64,000 nucleotides of DNA, taken from contig CP053915.1 in assembly GCA_021496925.1 (NCBI GenBank), positions 2,170,001 to 2,234,000 on the forward strand. Direction: 5' to 3'. Position 1 is the first letter of the stretch; the number at the start of each line of letters is the position of its first letter. The notes under the pieces are model-generated. The model worked only from the letters and a program-made list of their open reading frames with translations. It was not told the origin of the DNA and ran no database searches. The position numbers and the translations under genes are program-made. Of this stretch, positions 55,036 to 64,000 are shown piece by piece. This stretch comes from Acidovorax sp. YS12. Its GTDB lineage: Bacteria > Pseudomonadota > Gammaproteobacteria > Burkholderiales > Burkholderiaceae_C.

Positions 55036-55893
55036 ATGCAAGCGCTTTACGACCTGCCGGCCCCGGCCAAGCTCAACCTTTTCCTGCACATCACGGGACG
55101 GCGCGCCGATGGCTACCACCTGATGCAATCGGTCTTCATGCTCATCGACTGGTGCGACACGCTGCACATCGAGCACAGGGCCGATGGCCGCATCACCCGC
55201 GAAGACCTGGGCACAGGCCCCGCCCTGCCGGCGGAGGACCTGATCGTGCGCGCGGCGCGCGCCTTGCAGGCCGCCACGGGCTGCAAGGCGGGCGCCCACA
55301 TCGGCGTGGCCAAGCGCATTCCCGCCCAGGCGGGCATGGGCGGCGGCTCCTCCGATGCCGCCACCACCCTGCTGGCCTTGAACAGGCTCTGGAACCTGCG
55401 GCTCGGCACGGCCCAGCTCCAGGCCATCGGCGTCCGGCTGGGCGCCGACGTGCCGTTCTTCCTGCGCGGCGCGAACGCCTGGGTCGAAGGAATCGGTGAC
55501 ATAATCTCGCCGCTCGAAACACCGCATGGGCTGCCGTCCAGCAGGTTTCTTGTGGTCAAGCCCGAGGCAGGCCTGGATACGAAAACCATTTTTTCGCATC
55601 CGGATCTGAAACGCGATTCGGACAGTGCTACAATAGCGAGCTTTGCTGCAGATCACTATGGCTTCGGCCAAAACGTCTTGCAGACCGTAGCACAAGCCCT
55701 GTGCCCGGAGATTGGCCAAGCCATCGCATGGCTGGCATCGAAGGGACTGCGGGGCAAGATGACCGGGTCTGGAAGCGCAGTGTTCGCACAAATGCCGCAT
55801 GCGGTGGATTTGTCCGATGCAGACAGCAAATGGCAAGTCAAAGTATGCGATAATTTGAGGCTTCATCCTTTGGCAGGATGGGCGTCAGATTGA
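55036..55893 (+). CDS. ispE: 4-diphosphocytidyl-2-C-methyl-D-erythritol kinase
   Basis: GHMP kinase of the MEP isoprenoid pathway. 285 residues: substrate motif PAPAKLNLFLHITGRRADGYH, ATP motif IPAQAGMGGGSSDAATTL with catalytic Asp in GADVPFFL, and C-terminal KMTGSGSAVFA. Four bases after lolB. The second half (from about 55530) is lower in GC than the surroundings and contains a promoter-like sequence (see 55606-55634). Confidence 0.95.
   Translation: MQALYDLPAPAKLNLFLHITGRRADGYHLMQSVFMLIDWCDTLHIEHRADGRITREDLGTGPALPAEDLIVRAARALQAATGCKAGAHIGVAKRIPAQAGMGGGSSDAATTLLALNRLWNLRLGTAQLQAIGVRLGADVPFFLRGANAWVEGIGDIISPLETPHGLPSSRFLVVKPEAGLDTKTIFSHPDLKRDSDSATIASFAADHYGFGQNVLQTVAQALCPEIGQAIAWLASKGLRGKMTGSGSAVFAQMPHAVDLSDADSKWQVKVCDNLRLHPLAGWASD
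55606..55634 (+). promoter_or_regulatory. Candidate internal promoter in ispE for tRNA-Gln/prs
   Basis: CTGAAA and TACAAT separated by 17 bp, within the ispE coding region and about 300 bases before tRNA-Gln. In E. coli prs is also served by a promoter in the upstream ispE-side region. Match to the sigma-70 consensus is 4/6 and 5/6. Confidence 0.4.
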
Positions 55894-55932
55894 AAGTTTT
55901 CGGTGGGCCGTCGCCAGACGGTCAACCAGTGT

Positions 55933-56009
55933 AGGGGAGTCGCCAAGTTGGTTAAGGCACCGGATTTTGATTCCGGCATGCGAGGGTTCGAGTCCTTCCT
56001 CCCCTGCCA
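55933..56009 (+). tRNA. glnU: tRNA-Gln(UUG)
   Basis: 77-nt tRNA: acceptor AGGGGAG/CTCCCCT, D-arm with AGTTGGTTAAGG, anticodon stem-loop CCGGATTTTGATTCCGG with anticodon TTG, T-arm GAGGG-TTCGAGT-CCTTC, discriminator G and encoded CCA. Located between ispE and prs, the conserved position in betaproteobacteria. Confidence 0.97.
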
Positions 56010-56057
56010 AATACCTTTGCGGTCACGCAACATCTCAACGGCGCAGACGAGACGCTC

Positions 56058-57017
56058 ATGCAAGCCACCAATCCCGATTTTCTGGTCTTCACCGGCAACG
56101 CAAATCCTGGCTTGGCGGCCGAGATCGCTGCCTATCTGGGCTCGTCCCTGGGCGCCGCTGACGTCGGCCGCTTTTCCGACGGCGAAGTCACCGTCGAGAT
56201 CAAGCAGAACGTGCGCACGCGCGACGTGTTCGTCGTCCAGTCCACCTGCGCGCCGACCAACGACAACCTGATGGAACTGCTGATCATGGTCGATGCGCTC
56301 AAGCGCGCCTCGGCCGAACGCATCAGCGCCGTCATCCCCTACTTTGGCTACGCGCGCCAGGACCGCCGCCCGCGCTCCACGCGCGTGCCGATCTCGGCCA
56401 AGGTGGTGGCCAACATGCTGCAGGCCGTGGGCGTGAACCGCGTGCTGACCATGGACCTGCACGCCGACCAGATCCAGGGCTTCTTCGACATTCCCGTGGA
56501 CAACATCTACGCCTCGCCCGTGCTGCTGGGCGACCTGACGCAGAAGAACTACGAAGACCTGATCGTCGTCAGCCCCGACGTCGGCGGCGTGGTGCGCGCA
56601 CGCGCGCTGGCCAAGCAGCTCGGCTGCGACCTGGCCATCATCGACAAGCGCCGCCCCAAGGCCAACGTATCGGAAGTCATGCACGTCATCGGCGACATCG
56701 AGGGCCGCAACTGCGTGATCATGGACGACATGATCGACACCGCCGGCACGCTGGTGAAGGCCGCCGAGGTGCTCAAGCAGCGCGGTGCCAAGAAGGTCTA
56801 CGCCTACTGCACGCACCCGATCTTCTCGGGCCCGGCCATCGAGCGCATCGCGCAGGGCTCGGCGCTCGACGAGGTCGTGGTCACCAACACGATTCCCCTG
56901 TCCGACACGGCCAAGGGCTGCGGCAAGATCCGCCAGCTCTCCGTGGCGCCGCTGATCGGCGAGACGATCCAGCGCATCGCCTCGGGCGAATCGGTCATGA
57001 GTTTGTTCTCGGAATAA
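56058..57017 (+). CDS. prs: Ribose-phosphate pyrophosphokinase
   Basis: Makes PRPP from ribose-5-phosphate and ATP. 319 residues: [31 protein letters not shown] with the flexible-loop residues, metal-binding [12 protein letters not shown], and the PRPP loop [13 protein letters not shown]. Full length. Followed by a strong intrinsic terminator. Confidence 0.97.
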   Translation: MQATNPDFLVFTGNANPGLAAEIAAYLGSSLGAADVGRFSDGEVTVEIKQNVRTRDVFVVQSTCAPTNDNLMELLIMVDALKRASAERISAVIPYFGYARQDRRPRSTRVPISAKVVANMLQAVGVNRVLTMDLHADQIQGFFDIPVDNIYASPVLLGDLTQKNYEDLIVVSPDVGGVVRARALAKQLGCDLAIIDKRRPKANVSEVMHVIGDIEGRNCVIMDDMIDTAGTLVKAAEVLKQRGAKKVYAYCTHPIFSGPAIERIAQGSALDEVVVTNTIPLSDTAKGCGKIRQLSVAPLIGETIQRIASGESVMSLFSE

Positions 57018-57052
57018 GCGCCCCTCCAGGCGCTGTTGCGGGTTCACCGCCC

Positions 57053-57086
57053 GGGCTTGCTGCCGTGAAGGCGGCAGGCCCTTTTT
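57053..57086 (+). terminator. Rho-independent terminator after prs
   Basis: 12-bp stem GGGCTTGCTGCC / GGCGGCAGGCCC (two G-U pairs), loop GTGAA, followed by TTTTT. 36 bases after the prs stop. Confidence 0.9.
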
Positions 57087-57135
57087 GTCAAACGGGGACC
57101 GGCTGGTCGCGGCCGCCCCAACCAGGAGTTACACC

Positions 57136-57762
57136 ATGAAATTCGTCGCTTTTGAGCGCGCCAAGCAGGGTACGGGTGCGAGCCGCCGTCTGCGCAATGC
57201 CGGCAAGACCACCGGCATCGTCTACGGCGGCACCGCCGAGCCCCAGGCCATCGAGCTAGACCACAACGCCCTGTGGCACGCCCTGAAGAAGGAAGCCTTC
57301 CACTCCAGCATCCTGGAGATGGAAGTGGCCGGCCAGACCAGCAAGGTCGTTCTGCGCGACGTGCAGTACCACCCCTTCAAGCAGCTCGTGCTGCACGTGG
57401 ACTTCCAGCGCGTGGACGACAAGACCAAGATCCACCTGAAGGTGCCGCTGCACTTCGAAGGCGCCGAAGGCTCGCAGGCCGTCAAGGTCGAAGGCTGCAC
57501 GGTCACGCCGCTGCTGCACGAACTGGACGTGGTGTGCATGCCCTCGCAACTGCCCGAGTTCATCACCGTGGACCTGAGCCAGCTGAACTCCAAGTCCACC
57601 CTGGGCCTGCAGGCGATCAAGCTGCCCAACGGCGTGAAGGCCGTGGTGCGTGGCTCCAACAAGAACCCTGCGCTGATCTCGATCAAGCTGCCCGAGGTGG
57701 TGGTCGAGGCTGCTGCCGCTGCCGCCCCCGCAGCGGCTCCGGCCAAGAAGGGCAAGAAGTAA
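57136..57762 (+). CDS. rplY: 50S ribosomal protein L25/CTC form
   Basis: 208-residue L25 of the long CTC type: the N-terminal 5S rRNA-binding domain ([30 protein letters not shown], about 1-95) and a C-terminal beta domain (to about 190), ending in an Ala/Pro/Lys-rich tail ([14 protein letters not shown]). ATG at 57136 follows AGGAG; the longer frame is not needed. Between prs and pth as in most betaproteobacteria. Confidence 0.95.
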   Translation: MKFVAFERAKQGTGASRRLRNAGKTTGIVYGGTAEPQAIELDHNALWHALKKEAFHSSILEMEVAGQTSKVVLRDVQYHPFKQLVLHVDFQRVDDKTKIHLKVPLHFEGAEGSQAVKVEGCTVTPLLHELDVVCMPSQLPEFITVDLSQLNSKSTLGLQAIKLPNGVKAVVRGSNKNPALISIKLPEVVVEAAAAAAPAAAPAKKGKK

Positions 57763-57817
57763 TCTCTGCCCCCGCGCGGCTGCCGGCCACCACGGCCCGG
57801 CAGCCCGCACCCGCCAG

Positions 57818-57846
57818 CGGCCCACCTCGTGTGGGCCGTTTGCTTT
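57818..57846 (+). terminator. Hairpin terminator after rplY
   Basis: Perfect 8-bp stem CGGCCCAC / GTGGGCCG with loop CTCGT, then TTTGCTTT; just before the pth start. Confidence 0.7.
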
Positions 57847-57862
57847 GGGAAAATGCCACACC

Positions 57863-58474
57863 ATGATCAAACTGTTTGTCGGACTGGGCAACCCGGGCCC
57901 CGAGTACGAGGCCACGCGCCACAACGCGGGCTTCTGGTGGATCGACGCGCTGGCGCGCGAGCTGGGCGCCACCCTGGTGCCCGAGCGCGGCTACTGGGGC
58001 CTGGTGGCGCGCACCAGCGTGCAGGGCGAGAGCCGCTGGCTGCTGCAGCCGCAGACGTTCATGAACCTCTCGGGCAAGTCGGTGGCGGCCCTGGCGCGCT
58101 TCTTCAAGATCCAGCCGCACGAGATCCTGGTGGCGCACGACGAACTGGACTTCGCCCCCGGCCAGGTCAAGCTCAAGCGCGGCGGCAGCCACGGCGGGCA
58201 CAACGGCCTGCGCGACATCCACGCCCAGCTCGGCTCGCCCGACTACTGGCGCCTGCGCATCGGCATCGGCCACCCGGGCGCGAAGGCCGAGGTGGTGCAC
58301 TGGGTGCTGAAGAAGCCAGCCCCCGACCAGCGCGCCCTGATCGAGGACAGCATCGTCCATTCGCTGCAAGCCAAGGACGCGCTACTGGCGGGCGACATGG
58401 AAAAAGCCACGCTGCAGATCCACACCACCAAGCCACCGCGCCCCAAGCCACCACGCCCCGCCGGGCAGGATTGA
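57863..58474 (+). CDS. pth: Peptidyl-tRNA hydrolase
   Basis: Releases tRNA from prematurely dropped peptidyl-tRNA. 203 residues: [19 protein letters not shown] with the catalytic His, [19 protein letters not shown] with the catalytic Asp partner, and [16 protein letters not shown] at 57863. A Pro/Lys-rich tail ([14 protein letters not shown]) extends the C-terminus. Confidence 0.96.
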   Translation: MIKLFVGLGNPGPEYEATRHNAGFWWIDALARELGATLVPERGYWGLVARTSVQGESRWLLQPQTFMNLSGKSVAALARFFKIQPHEILVAHDELDFAPGQVKLKRGGSHGGHNGLRDIHAQLGSPDYWRLRIGIGHPGAKAEVVHWVLKKPAPDQRALIEDSIVHSLQAKDALLAGDMEKATLQIHTTKPPRPKPPRPAGQD

Positions 58475-58479
58475 ATATT

Positions 58480-58530
58480 CTTTTGATAGCTGCCAGCGCT
58501 TGCCCCATAAGGGCTGGAGGCCAAAAAGAC
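58480..58530. repeat. 45-bp hairpin repeat, copy J
   Basis: TTTTGATAGCTGCCAGCGCTT, then GCCCCATAAGGGCTGGAGGCC and an A-run: near-consensus copy between convergent pth and ferredoxin genes. Confidence 0.75.
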
Positions 58531-58537
58531 TAAAAAA

Positions 58538-58834
<297 letters not shown>

Positions 58835-58920
58835 TTATCCCGCCGTGCCGGCGCCACCGGCCCGGGCATGGTTTTGCCGCTATCCTCGGGCCGCGCCATC
58901 CGCCCCGCCCTGCTTGCCCC

Positions 58921-59883
58921 ATGTCCCGGTTCTTCCTGCAACGCCTTGCCACCTTCGCCGCCACGCTGGCGGTGGCGTCGCTCGTGGTCTTCGGCGTGCT
59001 CGAAGTGCTGCCCGGCAACGCCGCGCAGACCCTGCTCGGGCCCGACGCCGACCCCGAGGCCGTGGCCGCGCTGGCGGCCCAGCTCGGGCTCGACCAGCCG
59101 GCCTGGCAGCGCTACCTGCAGTGGGTGCGCGGCCTGCTCACCGGCGCGCTGGGCGACAGCCACGCCTACGGCAGCCCGGTGGCCGAGCTGATCCTGGAGC
59201 GCCTGCAGCTCACCGTGCCGCTGGCCGTGCTGGCCATGCTGCTGGCGGCCGCGCTGGCGCTGGGCGCGGGACTGTACGCCGCCGCGCACCACCGGCGTCC
59301 CGGCGACTGGGGCCTGATGGGCCTGGCGCAGATCGGCATCGCCCTGCCCAACTTCTGGTTCGCCATCCTGCTCATCCTGCTGTTCGCGGTGAAGCTGCAA
59401 TGGTTCCCGGCCGGGGGCTTTCCCGGCTGGCGCGCCGGGGACGGCGGCGGCCTGGGGCCGGCGCTGCACGCGCTGGTGCTGCCGGCGCTGTCGCTGGCCG
59501 TGGTGCAGGGCGCGATCCTGGCGCGCGTCACGCGCTCGGCCGTGCTCGACGTGCTGCGCGAGGACTTCGTGCGCACGGCGCGCGCCAAGGGCCTGTCGCC
59601 GCGCGCCACGCTGTGGCGCCATGTGCTGCGCAACGCGCTGGTGCCCGTGGTCACCGTCATGGGGCTGCAGTTCGCCAGCCTGCTGGCGGGCACCATCGTG
59701 GTGGAGAACGTGTTCTACCTGCCGGGCCTGGGCCGCCTGGTCTTCCAGTCCATCGCCAACCGCGACCTGGCCGTGGTGCGCAACTGCGTCATGCTGCTGG
59801 CCGCGCTGGTAGTGGCGGTGAACTTCATCGTCGATGTGCTGACCGCGCTCATCGACCCGCGCATCGCCGAACGGCATGACTGA
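58921..59883 (+). CDS. Dipeptide/oligopeptide ABC transporter permease (DppB-like)
   Basis: 320-residue inner-membrane permease with six predicted helices; N-terminal helix LATFAATLAVASLVVFGVLE, then GLDQPAWQRYLQWVRGLL typical of DppB/OppB, and the EAA loop with FVRTARAKGLSPRATLWRHVLRNAL. C-terminal NFIVDVLTALIDPRI fits the family end. Overlaps the DppC-like gene by 8 bases. Confidence 0.92.
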   Translation: MSRFFLQRLATFAATLAVASLVVFGVLEVLPGNAAQTLLGPDADPEAVAALAAQLGLDQPAWQRYLQWVRGLLTGALGDSHAYGSPVAELILERLQLTVPLAVLAMLLAAALALGAGLYAAAHHRRPGDWGLMGLAQIGIALPNFWFAILLILLFAVKLQWFPAGGFPGWRAGDGGGLGPALHALVLPALSLAVVQGAILARVTRSAVLDVLREDFVRTARAKGLSPRATLWRHVLRNALVPVVTVMGLQFASLLAGTIVVENVFYLPGLGRLVFQSIANRDLAVVRNCVMLLAALVVAVNFIVDVLTALIDPRIAERHD

Positions 59884-60724
59884 GCGCGCCACACCCGCCC
59901 GCTGGCTACGGCGCCTGCGCGGCCAGCCCTCGCTGCTGCTCGGCGGCCTGCTCACGCTGGCGCTGCTGGCCACGGCCGCCGTGTCGCTGCTGTGGACGCC
60001 GCCCGGCGCCTACGCCATCGCCATGGACGCGGCGCTCCAGCCCCCTTCCGCCGCGCACTGGCTGGGCACCGACGCCTACGGGCGCGACGTGGCGGCGTTG
60101 CTGCTGGCCGGCGCGCGCAGCACGCTCACCGTCGGCGCCGTGGCGGTGGGCATCGGCCTGGGCGCGGGCGTGGCCCTGGGGCTGCTGGCCGCGGCCCTGC
60201 GCGGCTGGGTGGACGAGCTGGTGATGCGGCTGGCGGACTTCACCTTCGCCTTTCCCGCCATCCTCTCGGCCATCATGCTGACGGCAGTCTTCGGGCCGGG
60301 CATGGTGAACGCCATCATCGCCATCGGCATCTTCAACGTCCCGACCTTCGCGCGCGTCACGCGCGCCGCGGCGCAGGGCGTGTGGGCGCGCGACTACGTG
60401 CGCGCCGCCCGCGCCTGCGGCAAGGGCCGCTGGCGCATCACCTGGGACCATGTGCTGCCCAACATCGCCCCGCTGCTGACCGTGCAGGCCACCATCCAGT
60501 TCGCGCTGGCCATCCTGGCCGAGGCGGCGCTGTCGTACCTGGGCCTGGGCACGCAGCCGCCAGAGCCCTCGTGGGGCCGCATGCTCAGCGAGGCGCAGAC
60601 GCTGATGTACCAGGCGCCGCTGCTGGCGGTGTGGCCCGGCGCCGCCATTGCCCTGGCCGTGCTCGGGCTGAACCTGCTGGGCGACGGCCTGCGCGACCTG
60701 CTGGATCCGCGCCTGGAACGCTGA
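59876..60724 (+). CDS. Dipeptide/oligopeptide ABC transporter permease (DppC-like)
   Basis: 282-residue permease: N-terminal helix, HWLGTDAYGRDVAALLLAGARSTL signature of DppC/OppC, EAA loop DYVRAARACGKGRWRITWDHVLPN, end LNLLGDGLRDLLDP. Pairs with the gene before it. Confidence 0.92.
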   Translation: MTERATPARWLRRLRGQPSLLLGGLLTLALLATAAVSLLWTPPGAYAIAMDAALQPPSAAHWLGTDAYGRDVAALLLAGARSTLTVGAVAVGIGLGAGVALGLLAAALRGWVDELVMRLADFTFAFPAILSAIMLTAVFGPGMVNAIIAIGIFNVPTFARVTRAAAQGVWARDYVRAARACGKGRWRITWDHVLPNIAPLLTVQATIQFALAILAEAALSYLGLGTQPPEPSWGRMLSEAQTLMYQAPLLAVWPGAAIALAVLGLNLLGDGLRDLLDPRLER

Positions 60725-60747
60725 CGCATGGTGTAAAAAGACGGCCC

Positions 60748-60765
60748 GGCGCCGCACGCGGCGCC
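60748..60765 (+). other. Perfect 8-bp inverted repeat between dppC-like and dppA-like genes
   Basis: GGCGCCGC-AC-GCGGCGCC, with no U-tract. A hairpin here could protect the upstream message or modulate how much transcript reaches the binding-protein gene. Confidence 0.5.
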
Positions 60766-60793
60766 CTCCGAGACCCCGCAGAAAGAACAACGC

Positions 60794-62296
60794 ATGAAGT
60801 GGAACCGCCGCTCCCTCCTGGCTGGCAGCACGCTGGCCGCCGCAGCCGCCACCACCGGCCTCGCGCCGCTGGGCGCCTGGGCCCAGGGCAGGAAAGACAC
60901 GCTGACGCTGGCCCTGGTGCTGGAGCCCCCGGGGCTGGACCCGACGGCGAGCGCGGCCTCGTCCATCGCCGAGGTGGTGCTCTACAACGTGTTCGAGACC
61001 CTCACCAAGATCAACCCCGACGGCAGCGTCTCGCCCCTGCTGGCCGAGAGCTGGGAAGTCTCGCCCGACCTCAAGACCTACACCTTCCGGCTGCGCCGCG
61101 GCGTGGCCTTCCACAACGGCGCGCCGTGCAATGCCGCCGCAGTGAAGTTCTCCTTCGAGCGCGCCGGCGGCGACAAGAGCACCAACAAGGACAAACGCAC
61201 CTTCGCCAACCTGCGCGCCCAGGTGGTGGACGAGCACACCGTGGTGCTCATCAACCAGGACATCGAACCCGACCTGCTGTTCCTGCTCGGCCAGGCCACG
61301 GCCATCATCGTCGAGCCCAAGAGCGCCGCCACCAACGCCGCCAGGCCCGTGGGCACCGGCCCCTACCGGCTCGACCACTGGGCCAAGGGCAGCGCGGTCA
61401 CGCTGGCGCGCTGGGACGGCTACCGCAACCCCGGCGGCGCGCGCATCCGCCGCGCCACCTTCCGCTTCATTCCCGACCCGGCGGCGCAGGTGGCGGCGCT
61501 GCTGGCGGGCGACGTGGACGCCTTCCCGCGCGTGACGCCGCGCGGCATCGAGCAGTTCAAGGCGCATCCGCGCTTCCAGGTCATCGTCAGCGGCTCGCGC
61601 GCCAAGACCATCCTGGCCATGAACAACGCGCGCAAGCCGCTGCAGGACGTGCGCGTGCGCCGCGCCATCGCCGCCGCCATCGACCGCAAGACCGTCATCC
61701 AGGCGGCGGCCGACGGCCTGGGCGTGCCCATCGGCAGCCACTACGTGCCGGGCGCCTTCGGCTACGTGGACACCACCGGCATCAACCCCTACGACCTGGA
61801 CAAGGCGAAAAAGCTCATCGCCGAGGCCGGCGTCAAGACCCCGCTGCACCTCACCATGACGCTGCCGCCCGCGCCCTACGCGCGCCAGGGCGGCGAGGTC
61901 ATCGCCGCCGAGCTGGCCAAGATCGGCGTCACCGTGAAGCTGCAGAACGTGGAATGGGCGCAATGGCTCAGCGGCACCTACGGCGCCCGGAACTACGACC
62001 TGACGCTGATCTCGCACGTCGAGCCGTTCGACCTGGGCAACTTCGCCAAGCCGGGCTACTACTGGGGCTACCAGTCGGAGCGCTTCAACGCGCTGTTCGA
62101 GAAGATCCAGAACACCGCGCGCCCGGCCGACCGCGCCCGCCTGCTGGGCGACGCCCAGCGCCTGCTGGCCGAGGACTGCGTGCACGCCTTCCTGTACCAG
62201 CCGCAATGGGTCACCGTCGCGGCCAAGAACCTGCGCGGGCTGTGGAAGGACATGCCGGTGTTCGTCAACGACCTGTCGGCGCTGTCGTGGGGGTGA
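60794..62296 (+). CDS. Peptide-type ABC transporter solute-binding protein (family 5)
   Basis: 500-residue periplasmic receptor with an N-terminal twin-arginine-like signal (NRRSLLAGSTLAAAAATTG, mature from about residue 31), then the SBP family 5 fold: GLDPTASAASSIAEVVLYNVFETL, LAESWEVSPDLKTYTFRLRRGV and RPVGTGPYRLDHWAKGSAVTL. Ligand not identifiable: dipeptides, glutathione and nickel chelates are all carried by relatives. Transporter ATPases (dppD/dppF) are not in the window, so they must be encoded elsewhere or shared. Confidence 0.92.
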   Translation: MKWNRRSLLAGSTLAAAAATTGLAPLGAWAQGRKDTLTLALVLEPPGLDPTASAASSIAEVVLYNVFETLTKINPDGSVSPLLAESWEVSPDLKTYTFRLRRGVAFHNGAPCNAAAVKFSFERAGGDKSTNKDKRTFANLRAQVVDEHTVVLINQDIEPDLLFLLGQATAIIVEPKSAATNAARPVGTGPYRLDHWAKGSAVTLARWDGYRNPGGARIRRATFRFIPDPAAQVAALLAGDVDAFPRVTPRGIEQFKAHPRFQVIVSGSRAKTILAMNNARKPLQDVRVRRAIAAAIDRKTVIQAAADGLGVPIGSHYVPGAFGYVDTTGINPYDLDKAKKLIAEAGVKTPLHLTMTLPPAPYARQGGEVIAAELAKIGVTVKLQNVEWAQWLSGTYGARNYDLTLISHVEPFDLGNFAKPGYYWGYQSERFNALFEKIQNTARPADRARLLGDAQRLLAEDCVHAFLYQPQWVTVAAKNLRGLWKDMPVFVNDLSALSWG

Positions 62297-62320
62297 GGCG
62301 CGGCACCGGCTCCGCTATAC

Positions 62321-62417
62321 CTTTAATAGCTTGTAGCGCTTTCCACTCTTGGATTTCAGGTAGAAAACAGCCCCAAACTGCTGCCTGACAAGCGCCACCA
62401 GCTATCAACAAAATAGC
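62321..62417. repeat. Inverted pair of hairpin repeats, copy K
   Basis: TTTAATAGCTTGTAGCGCTT on the left and AAGCGCCACCAGCTATC on the right face each other across about 45 bases; between convergent binding-protein and LysE-type genes. More diverged than copy D but of the same build. Confidence 0.6.
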
Positions 62418-62421
62418 ACCG

Positions 62422-63057
62422 CTAGCGCTGCACCGTCGCCAGCCGCACCGCCAGCCCGAGGAACACCAGCCCGGCCAGCCGGTTGAGCACCCGCTGCGCG
62501 CGCGCCGAGCGCTGCAGCAGCGTGCCGAAGGCGCCCGAGAAACAGGCGATGGCCCCGAACACCAGCAGCGTGGCGAGCATGAACACGCAGCCCAGCACCA
62601 TGATCTGCTGCGCCACGCCGCCGCGCGCGGGGTCGGCGAACTGCGGCAGGAAGGCCAGGAAGAACACCAGCACCTTGGGGTTCGTCAGGTTCATCACCAC
62701 GCCGCGCCCCACCATGCGCCAGGCACTGTAGCCCGGCCCGCCCTCGGCCGGGGCCGCTGCGCCGCCGCCCACCGGGGCGCGCAGCGCGCCCCAGGCCAGC
62801 CAGGCCAGGTAGGCCGCGCCCACGAACTTGAGCAGCGTGAACGCCAGCGCCGACGCGGCGAACACCGCCGCCAGCCCCAGCGCCACCGCCGTGGTGTGCA
62901 CCACCAGGCCGCAGCACAGGCCCAGCACCACGCACATGCCGGCGCGCCAGCCGCGCTGCGCGGACTGCATGAGCACGAAGAGGTTGTCCGGCCCGGGAGA
63001 GAGGCCCAGCAGGACGGAGACGCCAAAAAAGGCAACCAGGGTTTCGATCGAGGGCAT
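62422..63057 (-). CDS. LysE/RhtB-family amino-acid exporter
   Basis: 211-residue membrane protein with about six helices. The family signature sits at the N-terminus (LGLSPGPDNLFVL) and the NLTNPKVLVFFLAFLPQF segment in the middle. Such proteins export lysine, threonine, homoserine or other small metabolites. ATG at 63057; a long open frame upstream is not used. Confidence 0.92.
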   Translation of the reverse strand: MPSIETLVAFFGVSVLLGLSPGPDNLFVLMQSAQRGWRAGMCVVLGLCCGLVVHTTAVALGLAAVFAASALAFTLLKFVGAAYLAWLAWGALRAPVGGGAAAPAEGGPGYSAWRMVGRGVVMNLTNPKVLVFFLAFLPQFADPARGGVAQQIMVLGCVFMLATLLVFGAIACFSGAFGTLLQRSARAQRVLNRLAGLVFLGLAVRLATVQR

Positions 63058-63095
63058 GGAGGACGGCAAGCAGGCAACAGGGCAAAGCGGCATTG

Positions 63096-63344
63096 TCACC
63101 GCATGGGAATCACGTACACCCGTTTGCGCGGCTGGCACCCGGGGCCGTCGAAGGGGCCGCCGTCGCGCTCCCAGCCCTCGCCCGGCGAGACCTGGGCGCA
63201 GGTGCGCGCGCCGTCGATCTTGCTGCGCCACCAGTACCAGGGCGCGGGCGCGGCCTGCGCCGCGCCCCAGGCCACGAGCGCCAGCAGCGCCAACGCGCGG
63301 GCCAGGGGAAAACGGCGAAGGAGAGGACCGGGGAAAGGTGTCAT
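63096..63344 (-). CDS. Small exported protein of unknown function
   Basis: 82 residues: a Sec signal peptide (hydrophobic core LARALALLALVAWGAA, cleavage after AQA near residue 32), then a short mature part with many aromatic residues (APWYWWRSK) and two Cys (RTCAQ and GPGCQP) that could form a disulfide. I recognise no family. Its start overlaps the stop of the hydrolase gene by 4 bases, so it is translated as part of that unit. Confidence 0.6.
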   Translation of the reverse strand: MTPFPGPLLRRFPLARALALLALVAWGAAQAAPAPWYWWRSKIDGARTCAQVSPGEGWERDGGPFDGPGCQPRKRVYVIPMR

Positions 63345-64000
63345 GGCAGCATCTTCGCATCCACCGCGCGCAGGAAGGCCTCCACCGCCTCGGTATAGGG
63401 GCCATCACGCCCCAGGCTGGCGTTGATCTCGCCGTGCGAGAGGTCCTGCCCCAGCACCTGCACGCGCATGCCCAGGGCCCGAGCCTGCGCCGCGAAACCC
63501 TCGGCCTGGGCGCACGCCGCGCGGCGCCGCGTGGAGCACACGGCCAGCAGCGGCGCGCCCGCCTGGCGCAGCTGCTGCACGGGCGACACCAGCGCCCACT
63601 GCGCCGGGTCGCTGCCGAAGGCAGCGTCGTACAGGCGCAGGTGCGGCCGGTGCATGGCCTCGGCCACGTCGTACACGGCGCTGTCGAGCGCCACGGTGGC
63701 GCGCACCGGCCTGGCGCCCTGCGCCTGCCACAGCGCGGGCGCGGCGGCGAGCAGCGCCACCAGGTGCGCCCCGGCCGAATGCCCCATGGCCACGAAGCGC
63801 CCGGGCTGCGCGCCCCACTGCGGCGCCAGGCGCTGCGCCTGGGCCAGCGCACGCGCCACGTCGCGCGCCTGCTCCAGCGGCGCGGCCTCGGGCAGCATGC
63901 GGTAGTTGACCGACACCAGCACCACGCCCTGCGGCACCCAGCGCGCCACCTTGTTATGCACCACGCTGGCGTGGGCCTTGTCGCCCACGCGCCAGGCCCC
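63341..64000 (-). CDS. Alpha/beta hydrolase, N-terminus beyond window
   Basis: C-terminal 219 residues of an esterase-type alpha/beta hydrolase. VLVSVNYRML is the strand before the oxyanion loop; MGHSAGAHL is the nucleophile elbow (Ser); DLSHGEINASLG carries the catalytic His, and a downstream Asp is likely in the part seen near VALDSAVYDVAE. Resembles the BD-FAE/arylformamidase-like esterases (HSL-type). The start lies to the right of position 64000. It overlaps the small exported protein gene by 4 bases. Confidence 0.8.
   Translation of the reverse strand, partial: GAWRVGDKAHASVVHNKVARWVPQGVVLVSVNYRMLPEAAPLEQARDVARALAQAQRLAPQWGAQPGRFVAMGHSAGAHLVALLAAAPALWQAQGARPVRATVALDSAVYDVAEAMHRPHLRLYDAAFGSDPAQWALVSPVQQLRQAGAPLLAVCSTRRRAACAQAEGFAAQARALGMRVQVLGQDLSHGEINASLGRDGPYTEAVEAFLRAVDAKMLP

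Overview
The window is GC-rich, densely packed chromosomal DNA from a betaproteobacterium, most likely family Comamonadaceae (Acidovorax/Alicycliphilus-like). This rests on gene order (rubredoxin-pilGHIJ-chpA beside thiD-hemL; mutM/TPR-lolB-ispE-tRNA-Gln-prs-rplY-pth; yqgE-ruvX-pyrR-pyrB-pyrC'; purH-fis-dusB; hrcA/nadK-recN), on codon use, and on a 45-bp intergenic repeat that I associate with this family. No database was searched. Genes are packed tightly, many with 1-4 base stop/start overlaps, and no gene-free stretch exceeds about 300 bases.

Layout. 1-1458: QseBC-like two-component system (kinase cut by the window edge). 1494-3780: palindromic elements, two small exported proteins and a LuxR-type regulator. 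3787-5704: DegP protease and an ArsC-like protein. 5751-8558: divergent Fbp-type ABC permease and ATPase. 8614-13273: PlsC-like acyltransferase and a pyrimidine operon (yqgE, ruvX, pyrR, pyrB and a dihydroorotase-like pyrC' lacking its metal histidines). 13348-23417: rubredoxin plus the Pil-Chp chemosensory operon for type IV pili. 23505-25734: thiD-hemL. 25805-27631: PhoD-type phosphatase behind a Pho box.

27721-39216 is the most unusual region. One collinear minus-strand unit runs AraC regulator, TonB-dependent receptor, inactive M1-peptidase-like membrane protein, multicopper oxidase, SAM methyltransferase, ABC ATPase, then an ABC-2 permease fused to a second copy of the same inactive peptidase-like domain. 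Its six structural genes are joined head to tail, four of the five junctions overlapping by 1-4 bases. The set looks like a metal-chelate acquisition or handling system; the substrate cannot be read from sequence.

39377-43744: purH, fis, dusB, a VanX-like dipeptidase and a YqaA-like membrane protein. 43830-44156: a tRNA-Ile(CAU) gene split in the anticodon loop by a 250-nt group I intron resembling the Azoarcus ribozyme. 44351-48810: hrcA, divergent nadK-recN-rapZ. 48885-52758: mutM-dynamin-mutY. 52807-58474: TPR protein, lolB, ispE, tRNA-Gln, prs, L25, pth. 58538-62296: ferredoxin and a dipeptide ABC system without its ATPases. 62422-64000: LysE exporter, small exported protein and a hydrolase cut by the right edge.

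Two classes of intergenic DNA recur: eleven copies of a roughly 45-bp hairpin repeat at gene ends, some supplying stop codons, and larger (105-167 bp) whole-element palindromes.
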